A stretch of 64,000 nt of DNA from CAWBOY01 sp963790585 (GCA_963790585.1 CAWBOY010000006.1:620001-684000), one strand, 5' to 3'; positions 18,259-28,577 are shown, numbered from the stretch's first letter. Numbers and translations: made by a program. The notes: generated by a model not told the origin, from the letters alone.

Positions 18259-20316
18259 ATGAAAACGAAACTAGCACTTTTGAGTATGGGAACACTCGCT
18301 GTTCTCACAACGGTCATCCTAAACTGGTCGACCGCCGCCAAGCCGGCCGACGACAAGCCCGAAGCCAAGGACCAAGCGCCGAAAGACGGCCGCCAGCAAA
18401 ATTGCCCATGTCACGATCTACCCACACAGCGCCTCTGGTCACGCGCGAGGTCGAAGTCCCAGCCGGGATGGGCAACTTTGAGTTGGTCGTCAATCCGCTG
18501 CCGGAACACACCGTAAATAGCTCTCTTTACTCCGAAAGCGCCGACGGCATTCGTGTTCTCACGACGCGCTTTCGCACCAGGCCGGTCCGCGAAGACACCC
18601 GCGAGGACGTGCGCAAGCTCGAAGATGAGATCAAGAAGATCCAGCAATCGAATCAGAAGATTCTGGCCGACATGACGGCATGCACCGCCAACATCGCCTT
18701 GCTCGCCAAGCTCGAAAATTACACGGCCAGTAGCACCACTCATGCGACGGAAAAGGGCAAGCTCGACGCCAACGAAGCCTTTACCCTGGCCAAGAACATC
18801 ATGGACGGCCGTGGCGAAAAATCGCGCGAGATGGTGGCTCTCCAACAGCAGCTCGAACTGAATAAAGAGCAGCTGGAGTTCATCAATCGCAAGCTGCGCG
18901 ATTTGTCGAACGGCTCGAATCGCACGGAACGAGACGCGGTCATTTTGATCGACAAGACCAATGGGGCGCCGGCCAAGTTAAAATTGAACTATCTCGTGAG
19001 CACCGCCCAGTGGAAGCCACAATATAAACTGCGCTCGGGCCAGACGTCGAAAGATCCAGTCCAGGTCGAGTACCTCGCGGCCGTCATGCAGCAGACGGGC
19101 GAGGACTGGAACGGCGTCGACGTCGTCCTATCGACGGCCGAGCCGATGTTGAACGCAGCGCCGCCGGAATTGAAAATGCTCGCCGTCGCGATCGTGCCGA
19201 GCGGCATGGATCCAGCGCAAGTTGCGCTTGGGTTGAACAATACCCTCGACCGCGCAGAAGAGACGTGCGCGTGCCGAGCGGCAATCGCGGCGGCTTCGTC
19301 AATCCCGGCATTGGCAACGGCACGCAAGCCGGCCCAGGCGGTGCGGGCGGCGGTCAACCACAGTCAGGCGCAGCGCTGGAGGATTCGGCGGGCCGGGCGG
19401 CGGCGGAAGGTATGGTGCCCAAGGCTTCCAGAATCAAGGGGTCCTGGCGCAGCCGAAGCAAGCCGAGCAGCTGACGAAGCAAGTTCAAGAACTGAAAAAA
19501 GAAGCTCAGCTTTCCTTCAACTCACGAAACGACGCCGTGGCGAACGAGATTCAGAATTATGCAGCTGCGCTCGATCAGGCCAAAGATCTGGTCATCGACG
19601 ATTTCAAACCGACGCGCGGCGAACTCGCGGTCAAGATCGCCAACAAGCTGGCCGCGCGATCGAATGAAGGCCCGAGCGTCACCTATCACCTGGTGTCCAA
19701 GCTGACGATTCCGTCGCGCAATGATGAGCAGGTGATCGAAGTCACGCGCATCGACTTCAAGCCGGATTATTTCTACAAAGCCGTCCCCGTGCTGACGTCG
19801 CATGTCTATCGCCAGGCGAACATCATTAACGATAGCAAATATGTCTTATTGCCGGGCGAAGCGACCATGTACAACGGCTCCGACTTCGTGGGCCGCATGA
19901 GCATGCCGCTGGTCGCCATCGGCGATGAATGTACGGTGGGCTTCGGCGCTGATCCGCAGCTGCAAGTGCAACGCACCATGATGGATAAAACGAAGACGAT
20001 GAAGGGCGGCAATCAGGAGCTGAAATTCGAATATCGCATCTTGATATCGAACTTCAAGAAGGAGAAGGTCAAGGTCCAGGTATGGGATCGATTGCCTCAT
20101 GCCGAGAACGAAACGATCGGCGTGAGCCTGATCAAGGCATCGCCGGAAATGTGCAAGGATGAGCTTTACGAGCGCGAGGAGAAGTCGCAGAATCTGTTGC
20201 GTTGGGATTTGGAAGTAGATCCCGAGGTGAAAGGCGTGAAGGCGATGCCGATCAATTACGAGTTCAAGTTGGAACTAGACAAGAACTCGACGATCGGCAG
20301 TTTCTTGAGCAAGTGA
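18259..20316 (+). CDS. DUF4139 (MuiA-like) protein, copy 2, with several frameshifts
   Basis: Tandem paralog of 16194-18128 with the same signal segment, coiled coil and DUF4139 domain. A glycine-rich insert occurs around 19265-19440 where copy 1 has an asparagine-rich linker. The open frame is broken by two one-base insertions (near 18384 and 18435, by comparison with copy 1) and two one-base deletions (near 19250 and 19380). Despite this, the C-terminal 210 residues differ from copy 1 at only about nine positions while many third codon positions differ. That is purifying selection on both copies, which argues that the breaks are sequence errors or very recent. The gene starts at ATG 18259 and is followed by the 20331-20402 palindrome. 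Confidence 0.8.
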
Positions 20317-20330
20317 CGATAAGGTCGAGA

Positions 20331-20402
20331 ACCGAGCCTGAAGCGTAAGCGAAGGGTCATTACACCGGTGTAGTGCCCCTTCGCTTACGCTTCAGGCTCG
20401 GT
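20331..20402. repeat. 26-bp perfect inverted repeat with self-pairing loop
   Basis: Arms 20331-20356 and 20377-20402 are exact complements (core GAGCCTGAAGCGTAAGCG). The 20-base loop contains ACACCGGTGT, so the whole element can form one hairpin of about 35 bp. It lies 14 bases after the stop of the second DUF4139 gene. Confidence 0.78.
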
Positions 20403-20502
20403 ACTACGGGACCCAAACTTGCATAAAGATTCGTGGATGCGACGAATCTCGCACAATTTCTGCTTGTTAGGCGTAGTACGTTCGAGTACCATCATCCGTG
20501 AT

Positions 20503-20530
20503 CGTCTAAAAAGATTAGACGTTACTTTTT
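20503..20530 (+). terminator. terminator-like hairpin upstream of a DUF1559 gene
   Basis: CGTCTAA (20503-20509) pairs with TTAGACG (20515-20521) around a 5-base loop and is followed by TTACTTTTT. It lies about 34 bases before ATG 20564, so it could end the preceding transcript or attenuate the DUF1559 gene. Confidence 0.45.
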
Positions 20531-20563
20531 CCTCCTCTACCACTAATTCGGAGGCGTTCGGAA

Positions 20564-21578
20564 ATGACTCGTCAGAGACAAGGGTTTACGTTGATCGAGC
20601 TACTTGTGGTGATCGCTATCATCGCGGTGTTGATTGGGCTGCTGCTGCCGGCCGTGCAAAAAGTGCGCGAGTCCGCGGCTAACAGCCAGTGCAAGAACAA
20701 CCTCAAGCAGATCGGCCTGGCTTGCCAAAACTATGCCGGGACTTTCGGCCGGCTGCCCCCGGGCGGTACCGGCGGCGTGGCGAACGGCTCGATCCTTGTG
20801 ATCATTCTTGCTTACGTGGAACAAGCGAACGTTTACAACCAGTTCGATTTCACGACACAGTTCAACAGTGCTCCGGTTGGCTCCGCCAACCAGATCGCAC
20901 GCGATCAGGATGTGCCGATCTTCATGTGCCCGTCCGACCCGTCTACTAACTTCCTCGCGGATGGGACCGCATACAAAGGGCGGCGCCAATTACCTCGGTA
21001 ATATCGGAACAACAGCGGACTCGACCAGCACCGATCTGGCGAGAGTTGGCGTCTTCAACTCCAGGTCGACCCAAGGCATTCAGATTACCGATATTAAAGA
21101 TGGCTCAAGCAATACCGCGATGTTCTCGGAAACAGTTCGGTCGACGATCACTGGTTCATCCCAGTACAACACCAATCCAACCGCTATTTTCTTGCTGCCG
21201 AATACAGACAGCGGCTGGAATCTTTACCAGATGCCTTACGGTCCCGCGAACAGCCCCAACGGGAAGACTCATTGTAACGATTACTCCTATGGGCCTACCA
21301 ACATCATCACCTACCGTGGCGAAGAGTATTACCGCGGGCTGGTCGAGATGCAAAATTACACGCATACCATGCCGCCTAACTCTCCCGACCATGATTGTGG
21401 CGAAGACACCCTCTACGTCGCGGCACACATGGCGGCTCGCAGCAATCATACCGGCGGCGCCAATTTCTGCTTCGCGGACGGCTCCCTGCACTTTATTACC
21501 AACACCGTGAACTTCACGCTGTACCAGGCCATGGGCACTCGATCTGGCAGCGACATTGTCGACGGTAGTGCGTTCTAA
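20564..21578 (+). CDS. DUF1559 prepilin-like protein (frameshifted)
   Basis: Planctomycete-type pseudopilin-like surface protein of about 337 residues. The N-terminus has the prepilin cleavage/methylation motif QGFTLIELLVVIAI with a long hydrophobic helix, then the DUF1559 domain, ending in a GGANFCFADGSLHFI signature. The frame changes at about 20985. The run AAAGGGCGG, if read as AAAGGCGG, joins TAYK to GGANYLGNIGTT. GGAGG precedes the ATG by nine bases. Gemmataceae have very many of these genes; they are thought to be processed by a prepilin peptidase and displayed at the surface, but roles are unknown. The small lipoprotein gene downstream is a common companion. Confidence 0.88.
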
Positions 21579-21736
21579 ATTGGAGAGACATCGCAAGCCT
21601 AGTTCCTATAGCATCGTCGAGGGGAGCAGTGTTCCTCGTAGCGCCTGCAGCGCAATCGGGGAACGCTGCTTGTTTCTTTGTGATGTCGTGATTGGCGGCA
21701 CACAGTTTGGTTGACCTTTCGCATTTAGAGGCGGAT

Positions 21737-22138
21737 ATGTTTTCCTTTCGATCGACCTTGATTCTTATCTGTTGCACAATGGTCATTGGTTGCGGCGGCG
21801 GCGGCCCCGCGGCTGGCGACCCTGCCGCGGCCCAGCGCAAGCAAGAATTGACTGAAATCCATGAAATGTACGTCCATTTCTTAAAATCTCAGCGAGCAGC
21901 TCCAAAGCAATTGTCGGACCTCACGAAGAAGACCTACGAGGGGTCACACCCAATGGGAGTCGAGACGCTGAAGAAGGGTAAATACATCTTTGTGTTCGGC
22001 GTGGAGGATCAGAACAGCGGAACGCTGTTGGCCTACGAAAAAGATGCTCCCACGAATGGCGGAGCCGTCCTGATGGCTGATGGTACCGTCAAGTTCGTTA
22101 ATGCCGATGAATTCAAGGCTCTCAAGCCGGGAAAGTGA
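21737..22138 (+). CDS. small lipoprotein paired with DUF1559 gene
   Basis: A 133-residue protein. I place the start at ATG 21737, because this gives a lipoprotein signal peptide with lipobox MVIGC (cysteine near residue 19), followed by a glycine-rich linker. The mature part contains a helix with KQELTEIHEMYVHF and a C-terminal beta segment with AVLMADGTVKFVNADEF, the usual ending of the small lipoproteins found after DUF1559 genes. It lies 158 bases downstream of the DUF1559 gene on the same strand. Function unknown; probably associated with the DUF1559 surface structure. Confidence 0.75.
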   Translation: MFSFRSTLILICCTMVIGCGGGGPAAGDPAAAQRKQELTEIHEMYVHFLKSQRAAPKQLSDLTKKTYEGSHPMGVETLKKGKYIFVFGVEDQNSGTLLAYEKDAPTNGGAVLMADGTVKFVNADEFKALKPGK

Positions 22139-22147
22139 GCGGCATCT

Positions 22148-23618
22148 GTGCATCTGTTAAGCTCTCGTTCCCGGCTCGAACCTGGGAACGAGAGGCCAAA
22201 CCCATCTCTGCTTGACTTTAGCCTCTTTTTCGCTGCGACACTTTTGGCTTGCCTCTGCGCTCGCCCCTACGCCGGCGGCTATAACGACGGGGGCAGACTC
22301 GCCACTATCGAAGCGCTCATCGATTATCACACATTTGCGATCGACGATTCCATATTTGTTCGCCCCCTACCGGCTGATGGTCCGCGCACTCAATCGCCCT
22401 ACCGGCTCGATTTGCATCCAAATCTCGAGCAAGGCACGGGCGACAAGGCGCGAATCGCAGGGCACTTTTACTCCGACAAGCCACCGGTCCCGGCCCTATG
22501 GATGGCAGGAGTTTATCAGCTACTTCAATGGTGTTTCGGCCTGACGGCGCGCCACAGCCCTGGCCTCCTTTGCTACCTCATGGCAGTCTGTTCCTCGGGT
22601 CTCGCTTACGTCGTGGCTGTCGTGGCTGTCTGGCGCCTTGCAAGCGTTTTGCATCGAAGAGCTACCCCTCCCGGCGAAGACGGGCCATATCAACGATCTC
22701 TAAACTCCGCCTGGGTCACCGCTCTCACCGCGAGCTTCGCTTTCTCGACCACGGCTTTGCCTTACGCCTGTCAAGTTAACGGCCACATCCTCTCGCTGGC
22801 GGCGGCCTGCTGGTTGATCGCCTCGCTCGCAGCCGCACCCGCTCGCCCAGGTGTACTCTGGCTTCTCGGCTGGGGCTCGCTCGGCGGCCTGGCTTATAGT
22901 TTCGAGGCGCCGAGCGGCGGCTTGCTCCTCATCATGACCGCTGCTTATTGCTTCTTTCGCCACCGCCAAATAAGCGATCTCCTTTGGCTGATTTTTGGAG
23001 CCCTGCCCTGGGTTTTGCTGCATCACAGCATTTGCTATGCGATCGCGGGGACTTGGCATCCGATTGGCGCGGTGCCGGAGTTCTTCGACTACCCCGGATC
23101 CGAATTTGACCGATCCAATCTGACAGGGTTCTGGAATCATGCAAGCATAATCGAATTCCTGGGCTATTCCCTCGGATTGCTATTTAGCGAACGCGGCTTT
23201 CTACTCTCTAATTTGCCCCTCCTGATGGCGATTCCGGCAGCCATCGTACTGCTACGTCGGCGCGTCGCGGAGTGGCCGTTGCTTGTCGCCTGCGGCGGCT
23301 GGTCAATCGCCACGTGGCTCGTTTACGCGGCACTGTCCACCAACTACGCCGGTTGGTGTTGCTCCATCCGCTGGTTTGAGCCGCTGCTGGCGCCCGGCTA
23401 CCTGGTTCTGATCCTCGCCGTGCGCAGACCTGCCACCCTGGCGCATCCCGTTTGTCTTATTAAGCCTATGTGGATCGTTAATGTGCGTTTCGATGACCTG
23501 GTCCGGGCCGTGGGAGGCGGAGATACCGTATTTTTGGGCGATTCAGCTGGTTACGCTGAGCGCTGGACTTGCGTTAGGCTTGAGGCATCACCTCAGCCGC
23601 CACCAACGCCGTAATTGA
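22148..23618 (+). CDS. polytopic membrane protein, GT-C glycosyltransferase-like (frameshifted)
   Basis: Large membrane protein of about 490 residues with roughly ten hydrophobic helices. A motif of the type GHFYSDKPPVPALWM near residue 100 is typical of GT-C (PMT/ArnT-like) membrane glycosyltransferases that use lipid-linked sugars, but the catalytic acidic pair is not certain. The frame changes near 23439. Continuing in the next frame gives RIPFVLLSLCG through a final helix (PYFWAIQLVTLSAGLALGL) and a stop at 23616-23618, overlapping the end of the convergent rhomboid gene by 31 bases. The start is uncertain, because the upstream frame reads through the 22162-22194 palindrome with no clear ribosome site. 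Confidence 0.65.
22162..22194. repeat. 11-bp inverted repeat (CTCTCGTTCCC/GGGAACGAGAG)
   Basis: Arms 22162-22172 and 22184-22194 are exact complements around an 11-base loop. It lies 24 bases after the lipoprotein gene, a terminator position. The same type of GTTCCCAGG/CCTGGGAACG palindrome is widespread in bacterial intergenic DNA. Confidence 0.65.
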
Positions 23619-24565
23619 CGCCATGCAACCGGCGCGTAAGCGAACAGCATTCCGGCCAATAATCCGAAGGTATGCGCCACATTTGCGACCGGGCCGAGTA
23701 GCCCTGTCCAACAGGCGATATACCAGGTCATCATCCAGGCCCAGCTCGTGTACGAGAGTACAAAACCTAATTCCGGTTCATACCAGACCTTGATCCAAAT
23801 GTAGCCAAACATCGCGAATAGCACGCCGGAGAGACCGCCGAAAAAAGGCGCTGGTACTGTCCAAAATCCTTGCGCCCAGGTCCAGTGCGCGTGGCCCAGA
23901 AAAAACTGAGCCAGGTTCGAGGGTATGGCGGAAAACACGATAAGGAACAGGTAAATCCACGGGCCGCGACCTTTCTCAATGCTCGTGCCCAGCGAGCCGA
24001 GGGCGAGCATGTTGAGGAGAAAATGCCAGGCGCCGAAATGGAGAAAAATGGGTGTGAGGAGGCGCCAGATTTGTCCCGACCAGATTTCGGGTAGCCATTC
24101 CGTGACGTGGCCATCGGGTGTTGCCATGTAATAGGTGCCGATGAACAGCGCCTGTACGATTGGATTCGGTTCTGCATTCAGGCGATGCGAAGCGCCAAAG
24201 CCAAAGCCGCCAAAATTGGTGCTCACAGCGACAGCCGCGCAGGTGACAAAGAGCAGTATTGTGACGGGGACCTGAAGAGACTCGCGGTCATTTTCAGGTC
24301 TCAACGCCGGCGCATTGTCCGCCGCGGCGGCGTCGCGGCGTAGACGGCCGGCTTCGCGCGTGGCTTGGAGATAACGCTCGGCCGTGGGACTGGCTTGAAA
24401 ATCGGCATGTATCTGCCGCGCTTCGATCAGACGGTCTTCATTGCAAACCCAGACGAGCCAAACTCCCGCTTCGTGGTTGACGCGCGTGTCGATACGTTGC
24501 GTCAGCAGATAATCGGCGAGGAGCTGGGCCGATTTGGCATCTCCAAACGTTCCAAGCTGTCGCAT
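23588..24565 (-). CDS. rhomboid-family intramembrane serine protease
   Basis: Cleaves transmembrane substrates within the membrane. The catalytic dyad is visible: Ser246 in GGLSGVLF and His298 in NVAHTFGLLAG. The conserved WRLLTPIFLHFGAWHFLLNM segment lies near residues 167-186. A soluble N-terminal domain of about 95 residues resembles the cytoplasmic domain of GlpG and precedes six hydrophobic helices. Length is 325 residues, normal for this class. The gene lies downstream of the two dehydrogenase genes on the same strand, separated by the 24578-24638 hairpin, so it may be a separate unit. Its 3' end overlaps the convergent GT-C-like gene. Confidence 0.92.
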   Translation of the reverse strand: MRQLGTFGDAKSAQLLADYLLTQRIDTRVNHEAGVWLVWVCNEDRLIEARQIHADFQASPTAERYLQATREAGRLRRDAAAADNAPALRPENDRESLQVPVTILLFVTCAAVAVSTNFGGFGFGASHRLNAEPNPIVQALFIGTYYMATPDGHVTEWLPEIWSGQIWRLLTPIFLHFGAWHFLLNMLALGSLGTSIEKGRGPWIYLFLIVFSAIPSNLAQFFLGHAHWTWAQGFWTVPAPFFGGLSGVLFAMFGYIWIKVWYEPELGFVLSYTSWAWMMTWYIACWTGLLGPVANVAHTFGLLAGMLFAYAPVAWRQLRRWWRLR

Positions 24566-24577
24566 GGCAGGTTTCCG

Positions 24578-24638
24578 TATATAGCCCCCGGCTTGCCGAG
24601 GGGTTTTGGTTTACCCCCGGCAAGCCGGGGGCTATATA
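24578..24638. repeat. 21-bp perfect inverted repeat, family C
   Basis: TATATAGCCCCCGGCTTGCC and following G (24578-24598) pairs exactly with 24618-24638 around a 19-base loop. It occupies the whole gap between the dehydrogenase stop (24646) and the rhomboid start (24565). A related half-copy is at 38738-38763. Confidence 0.78.
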
Positions 24639-24645
24639 AATTGCG

Positions 24646-25668
24646 TCATTGCATCGCAGCTAAGATAGCATCGGCCATCTGCGTCGTAGTCGCCGTGCCG
24701 CCCAGGTCGCGGGTTAGCGTCTTCCCGGCCTTCAACACCGTGGAGATCGCATTGAAGATGCGCCGCGCCGCCTGTGTCTCACCCGCACCTTCCAGGAGAT
24801 CGATCGCCGGCAGCAGCAATGGGAGCGGATTGGCTCGATCGTAGCCGATCGCGTCGCGATCGCCGCCGTGAAACGATTCATAGACGCGAATCTCGCCGCC
24901 GACATTGATGCCGTGCGAAGCGCTCACACCGCCGACGACCCCGGCGCCGAGGTCGCTCACGAGGTCACCGTAAAGATTTCCCATCACCAGCACATCGAAC
25001 TGCTGTGGCCTCGACACCATTTGCATACAGCAATTATCGACGATGATTTCCCGGGCCTGCAGATCGGCGAAGTCCTTCGTAATTGATCGAAACGCATCGA
25101 GAAACAAGCCGTCAGCGAGCTTGAGGATATTGGCTTTATGCACGCAGGTGATCGTCTTACGCCCAACCGCCCGTGACCATTCACAAGCGAAGCGGAAGAA
25201 TCGCCGACTCGCCGCTTCGGTGACGACCTTGATGCTCTGAACGACACCAGGAACGATCTCATGTTCGATGGAAGCGTAGAGATCTTCGGTCAATTCCCGG
25301 ATGACGACAATGTCCACGCCGGAAAAACGCGAGGTCAGCCCAGGCAGGTTTTTCAGTGGTCGTAAGGTGGCGAAGAGGCCAAGCTCACGGCGAAGCTGCA
25401 CATTGTAGTTCCCGCCCCCCTTGCGCTGTCCGATGGCCTCAGCGCCCGGAGGCGGCAATAACTTGGTCTTGAGCGCCCGACCCGTAGTCCGCACCGATTC
25501 GAGCAACGCGGCGGGCAACGGCGTGGAACCACGTTCGACCGACGCCCAACCAGCGAGATGCTCGTCCCAGTCAATCTCGACGCCCGCAGCCTTGAGAATG
25601 TGCTGGACCGCGTGCGTCTGGTCAAGACCGGCCCCTCCTCCCTGAATCAGAGTCACGGGCAGGGGCAT
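24646..25668 (-). CDS. isocitrate/isopropylmalate dehydrogenase family protein, divergent
   Basis: Beta-decarboxylating dehydrogenase fold, 340 residues. It keeps the catalytic tyrosine region (ELTEDLYASIEHE), the lysine (VHKANIL) and the metal-binding aspartates (GDLVSDLGAGVVGG). However, the loop that is HGSAPDIAGKGLANP in its neighbour reads HGGDRDAIGYDRANP here, which should alter coenzyme binding. I start it at ATG 25668 because GGAG lies upstream; a longer frame to 25815 has no family match. It lies just downstream of a more canonical paralog at 25710-26718. It may be a partner subunit, as in multi-subunit NAD-isocitrate dehydrogenases, or act on another substrate. Confidence 0.85.
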   Translation of the reverse strand: MPLPVTLIQGGGAGLDQTHAVQHILKAAGVEIDWDEHLAGWASVERGSTPLPAALLESVRTTGRALKTKLLPPPGAEAIGQRKGGGNYNVQLRRELGLFATLRPLKNLPGLTSRFSGVDIVVIRELTEDLYASIEHEIVPGVVQSIKVVTEAASRRFFRFACEWSRAVGRKTITCVHKANILKLADGLFLDAFRSITKDFADLQAREIIVDNCCMQMVSRPQQFDVLVMGNLYGDLVSDLGAGVVGGVSASHGINVGGEIRVYESFHGGDRDAIGYDRANPLPLLLPAIDLLEGAGETQAARRIFNAISTVLKAGKTLTRDLGGTATTTQMADAILAAMQ

Positions 25669-25697
25669 GGATGAAATCTCCAGAAACGTCAAATACT

Positions 25698-25715
25698 GCC
25701 GGCTCGCGGCTAAAC
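25698..25715. repeat. half-copy of family A palindrome
   Basis: GCCGGCTCGCGGCTAAAC at 25698-25715 equals one arm of the repeats at 18139-18216 and 40458-40607. Here only one arm is present, between the two dehydrogenase genes. The stop codon of the upstream dehydrogenase gene (TAG at 25710-25712 on the minus strand) lies inside it. Confidence 0.65.
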
Positions 25716-26718
25716 AGTCGGTAGATTCGCGATGATCCGTTCCGTCATCGTCGCCGTCGTGCCGTCGCCGCCTAGATCGCGCGTCAAGCCACGGCCCTCG
25801 ACCAGCGTCTTGCAAACCGCGACTTCGATGCGCTCGGCTGGCTCGCGCTGCCCGATATGGGTGAGCATCATTGCAGCCGAACGCATCATGGCGATCGGAT
25901 TGGCCAGGCCCTTCCCGGCGATGTCCGGAGCGCTGCCGTGGACGGCTTCAAACAGGGCATAGCGAGTACCCAAGTTAGCCCCGGGCACCAAACCCAGGCC
26001 ACCGACGAGGCCGGCACACAAGTCGCTTATCACGTCGCCGAAAAGATTCTCCATGACGAGGACGTCATAGCGTGACGGATCGAGAGCGAGCTGCATACAA
26101 AGCGTGTCGACGTGCATTTCCTCGAATTCGACGAAGGGATAATCGTCAGCGACGTCGCGGGCTGTGTTCAGAAAGAGGCCGTCGCTCATCGGCATGACGT
26201 CGGCCTTGTGGCAGAAGGTCACGCGGCGCCGGCCCCCGGTACGCGCCAATTCGAAGGCATAGCGAATAATCCGCTTGGCTGCGTCGCTCGTGATGATGCG
26301 CAGGCTCTCGACGACGCCAGGCACGACCACATGTTCCTGGCCCGAATAAAGGCCTTCGGTGTTTTCCCTGACGACGATGAGATCGACGTCGGTGTAGGGC
26401 ACTTTGACGCCGGGCAATGTCTTGACGGGACGGACGCTGGCAAAGAGATCGAGTTCTTTGCGGAGTCGCACGTTGATCGAGCGGAAGCCCTTGCCAACGG
26501 GCGTGGTGCAGGGGCCTTTGAGGGCGACACGGTGTTTTCGGATTAGATCCAGCGTTGCAGGCGGTAAAGGATCGCCGAAGCGCTCGGCAGCGCCGAGGCC
26601 GGCATGCGCCTCGATCCAATTCAGCCGCGCCCCCCGCTGCCGCGACGACGGCTTGCGTGGCGGCCGAAACTTCCGGCCCGATGCCGTCGCCAGCAATCAG
26701 GACGACAGGTAAAGCCAC
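25710..26718 (-). CDS. NAD-type isocitrate/isopropylmalate dehydrogenase (frameshifted)
   Basis: Likely NAD-dependent isocitrate dehydrogenase or homologue, about 335 residues. Conserved features are GDGIGPEV at the N-terminus, NVRLRKELDLFASVRP, the catalytic ENTEGLYSGQEH with its tyrosine, CHKADVM with lysine, GDVISDLCAG, and the coenzyme loop HGSAPDIAGKGLANP. The first 32 residues are in another frame: a run of six C at 26630-26635 (minus-strand G), if five, joins VAAAG to ARLNWIEAHAG. The stop codon is supplied by a family A repeat half-copy. A 65-residue-class membrane protein gene lies 24 bases upstream, and the divergent dehydrogenase paralog lies 41 bases downstream. Confidence 0.88.
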
Positions 26719-26742
26719 AAAGAAGCTCCGCGTTAGGCGAGT

Positions 26743-26919
26743 TCAGCTCGTCGAGGTGTAATAGGCGACGACGGTGTAAAGGCAAATTCCGATGCTAAAG
26801 ATCAGGGTCATAAGCAGCACCACGGCGCCGCCCGCATGGCGATCATCCTTGTGAAATTGCTCGATCTGCTGCGGAGTGAATACGGGTGCATCGCCATGGG
26901 TCGCGTGCGCATCGCTCAT
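26743..26919 (-). CDS. small single-helix membrane protein
   Basis: A 58-residue protein. The start is ATG 26919, with GGAG nine bases upstream. The N-terminal half is polar and histidine-rich (MSDAHATHGDAP, then TPQQIEQFHKDDRHAGG), and the C-terminal half is one transmembrane helix at about residues 32-52. It resembles small accessory proteins of respiratory complexes in shape only. It is probably cotranscribed with the two dehydrogenase genes, because the next start is 24 bases downstream. Function unknown. Confidence 0.62.
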   Translation of the reverse strand: MSDAHATHGDAPVFTPQQIEQFHKDDRHAGGAVVLLMTLIFSIGICLYTVVAYYTSTS

Positions 26920-27304
26920 CGTCGCTTTCTCCGAAATCAATTAACGACAGAAATCGCACTATCGATATAGTATGTTTCGCCGCGAACCGCCAGACGACCA
27001 CTCGTCGAATGGATTGCGCGGCGTGTGCCACTCCGACCTTTTGTGGATCGTTGGGTGCCAAGCAGCGCCGTCTGAGGATGGCGTGGATTTGGATCGTAAC
27101 ATTTCGCGCTGTAGGGAAATGGAGCCTCCGATAAGCTGAATGATCCGGTCTGCTATTGGCCGCGTGAATTGGCCAGTTCAGTCAAAGATGACTAAGTTCG
27201 GACCGGCAGCAAGAAGGAACTCACGCAGTAATAGGCGGCGTTGCGTGGCACCCAGCCGCTTAGACGACCGGTATCGCGGCTAAGCGGCTCCTTGAGAAAT
27301 CGCC
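26920..27304. other. divergent promoter region with 10-bp inverted repeat
   Basis: A gap of about 385 bases between the minus-strand small membrane protein gene and the plus-strand fumarylacetoacetase gene. It should contain both promoters. An inverted repeat AGCCGCTTAG (27254-27263) / CTAAGCGGCT (27280-27289) lies 15 bases before the fahA start, where it could act as an operator or hairpin. I see no gene. Confidence 0.5.
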
Positions 27305-28577
27305 ATGAATCCCACGACCGATCCAGCGCTGCGTTCGTTCATTCACGTTACCGCGGACTGCGTTTTCCCAATCCAAAATCTGCCTTATGGCGTCTTCCGC
27401 CAGCCCGGCGCGACAACGTCGAACATCGGGGTCGCGATTGGTGATTCGATTCTCGATCTGACCATTCTCGAAGCTCACGGCCAATTTTCCGGCCCTATCT
27501 TGCGTAATCATCGCCCTTTCGCGACCGGAACGCTCAACGCCTTTCTCGCCTTGGGGAAGCCGGCCTGGGCCGAAGCGCGCAGCCGCATCAGCCAGCTGCT
27601 CCGCCACGACGAAGCGACCTTGCGCGACAATGCGAACCTCCGCGAACGAGCGCTCGTGCCGCAGCGCGACGTGACCATGCAACTACCGGCGGCGATTGGC
27701 GATTACACCGATTTTTATTCGTCGCGCGAACACGCCACCAACGTCGGCACGATGCTACGCGGAGCAGACAACGCCCTGATGCCGAACTGGCTACATCTTC
27801 CGGTCGCCTATCATGGCCGAGCCAGCTCGATCGTCCTGAGCGGCACCGACATTGTTCGCCCCAGAGGGCAAAGTAAGCCGGAGAAAGCGGACGCTCCCAT
27901 CTTTGGCCGGACGCGCTCGCTCGACTTCGAATTGGAGACAGCCGTCTTCGTCGGGCCAGGAAACGAACTCGGCAAGCCGATCCCCATCGAAAACGCGGCG
28001 GACCACCTGTTCGGCATGGTCCTACTCAACGACTGGAGCGCCCGCGACATCCAAGCCTGGGAGTATCAACCGCTCGGGCCATTCCTGGCCAAAAACTTCG
28101 CCACCTCGATCTCACCCTGGGTCGTAACGCTGGAAGCTTTGGAGCCATTCCGCTGCGCGGGGCCCAAGCAACAGCCGGAGCCGTTGCCCTACCTGCGTCG
28201 AGCCGAGCCAAGCAGCTATGACATTCATCTCGAAGTCATGCTGGAAACGGCCAACGGCGCCTCGAAAGACATAATCTGCAAATCAAACTTTAAGCATCTC
28301 TATTGGAGTATGTGTCAGCAGCTGGCCCATCACACGATCACGGGTTGCAATCTGCGTCCGGGGGATCTGTTGGCATCTGGCACGATTAGCGGGCCGACGC
28401 CGGATTCGCTGGGGAGCCTGTTAGAATTGACGAAACGCGGCAGCAATCCGATCACCCTCAGTAACGGCGCAGCGCACCTTTCTGCAGGATGGCGATCGGG
28501 TAGTCATGAAAGGCTGGTGTCAGGGTGATGGCTATCGCGTTGGGTTTGGTGAGGTGGCGGGCCGAATCATCCCGTAA
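27305..28577 (+). CDS. fahA: fumarylacetoacetase (frameshifted near 3' end)
   Basis: Last enzyme of tyrosine catabolism, splitting fumarylacetoacetate to fumarate and acetoacetate. The sequence shows the N-terminal domain (CVFPIQNLPYGVF) and then the FAH catalytic domain: DYTDFYSSREHATNVG with metal ligand Asp and catalytic His, YHGRASSI, LDFELETAVFVG, LLNDWSARDIQAWEY, and TISGPTPDSLGSLLEL. The last 38 residues continue in another frame from about 28464 (FLQDGDRVVMKGWCQGDGYR, ending GRIIP at 28577). Restoring this gives 424 residues, the family norm. No other tyrosine-pathway gene is adjacent. Confidence 0.92.

Noticed and set aside
22700..23140. 146-residue open frame antisense to the GT-C-like gene
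   Set aside because: Low-complexity translation with no family match, inside a membrane-protein coding region.
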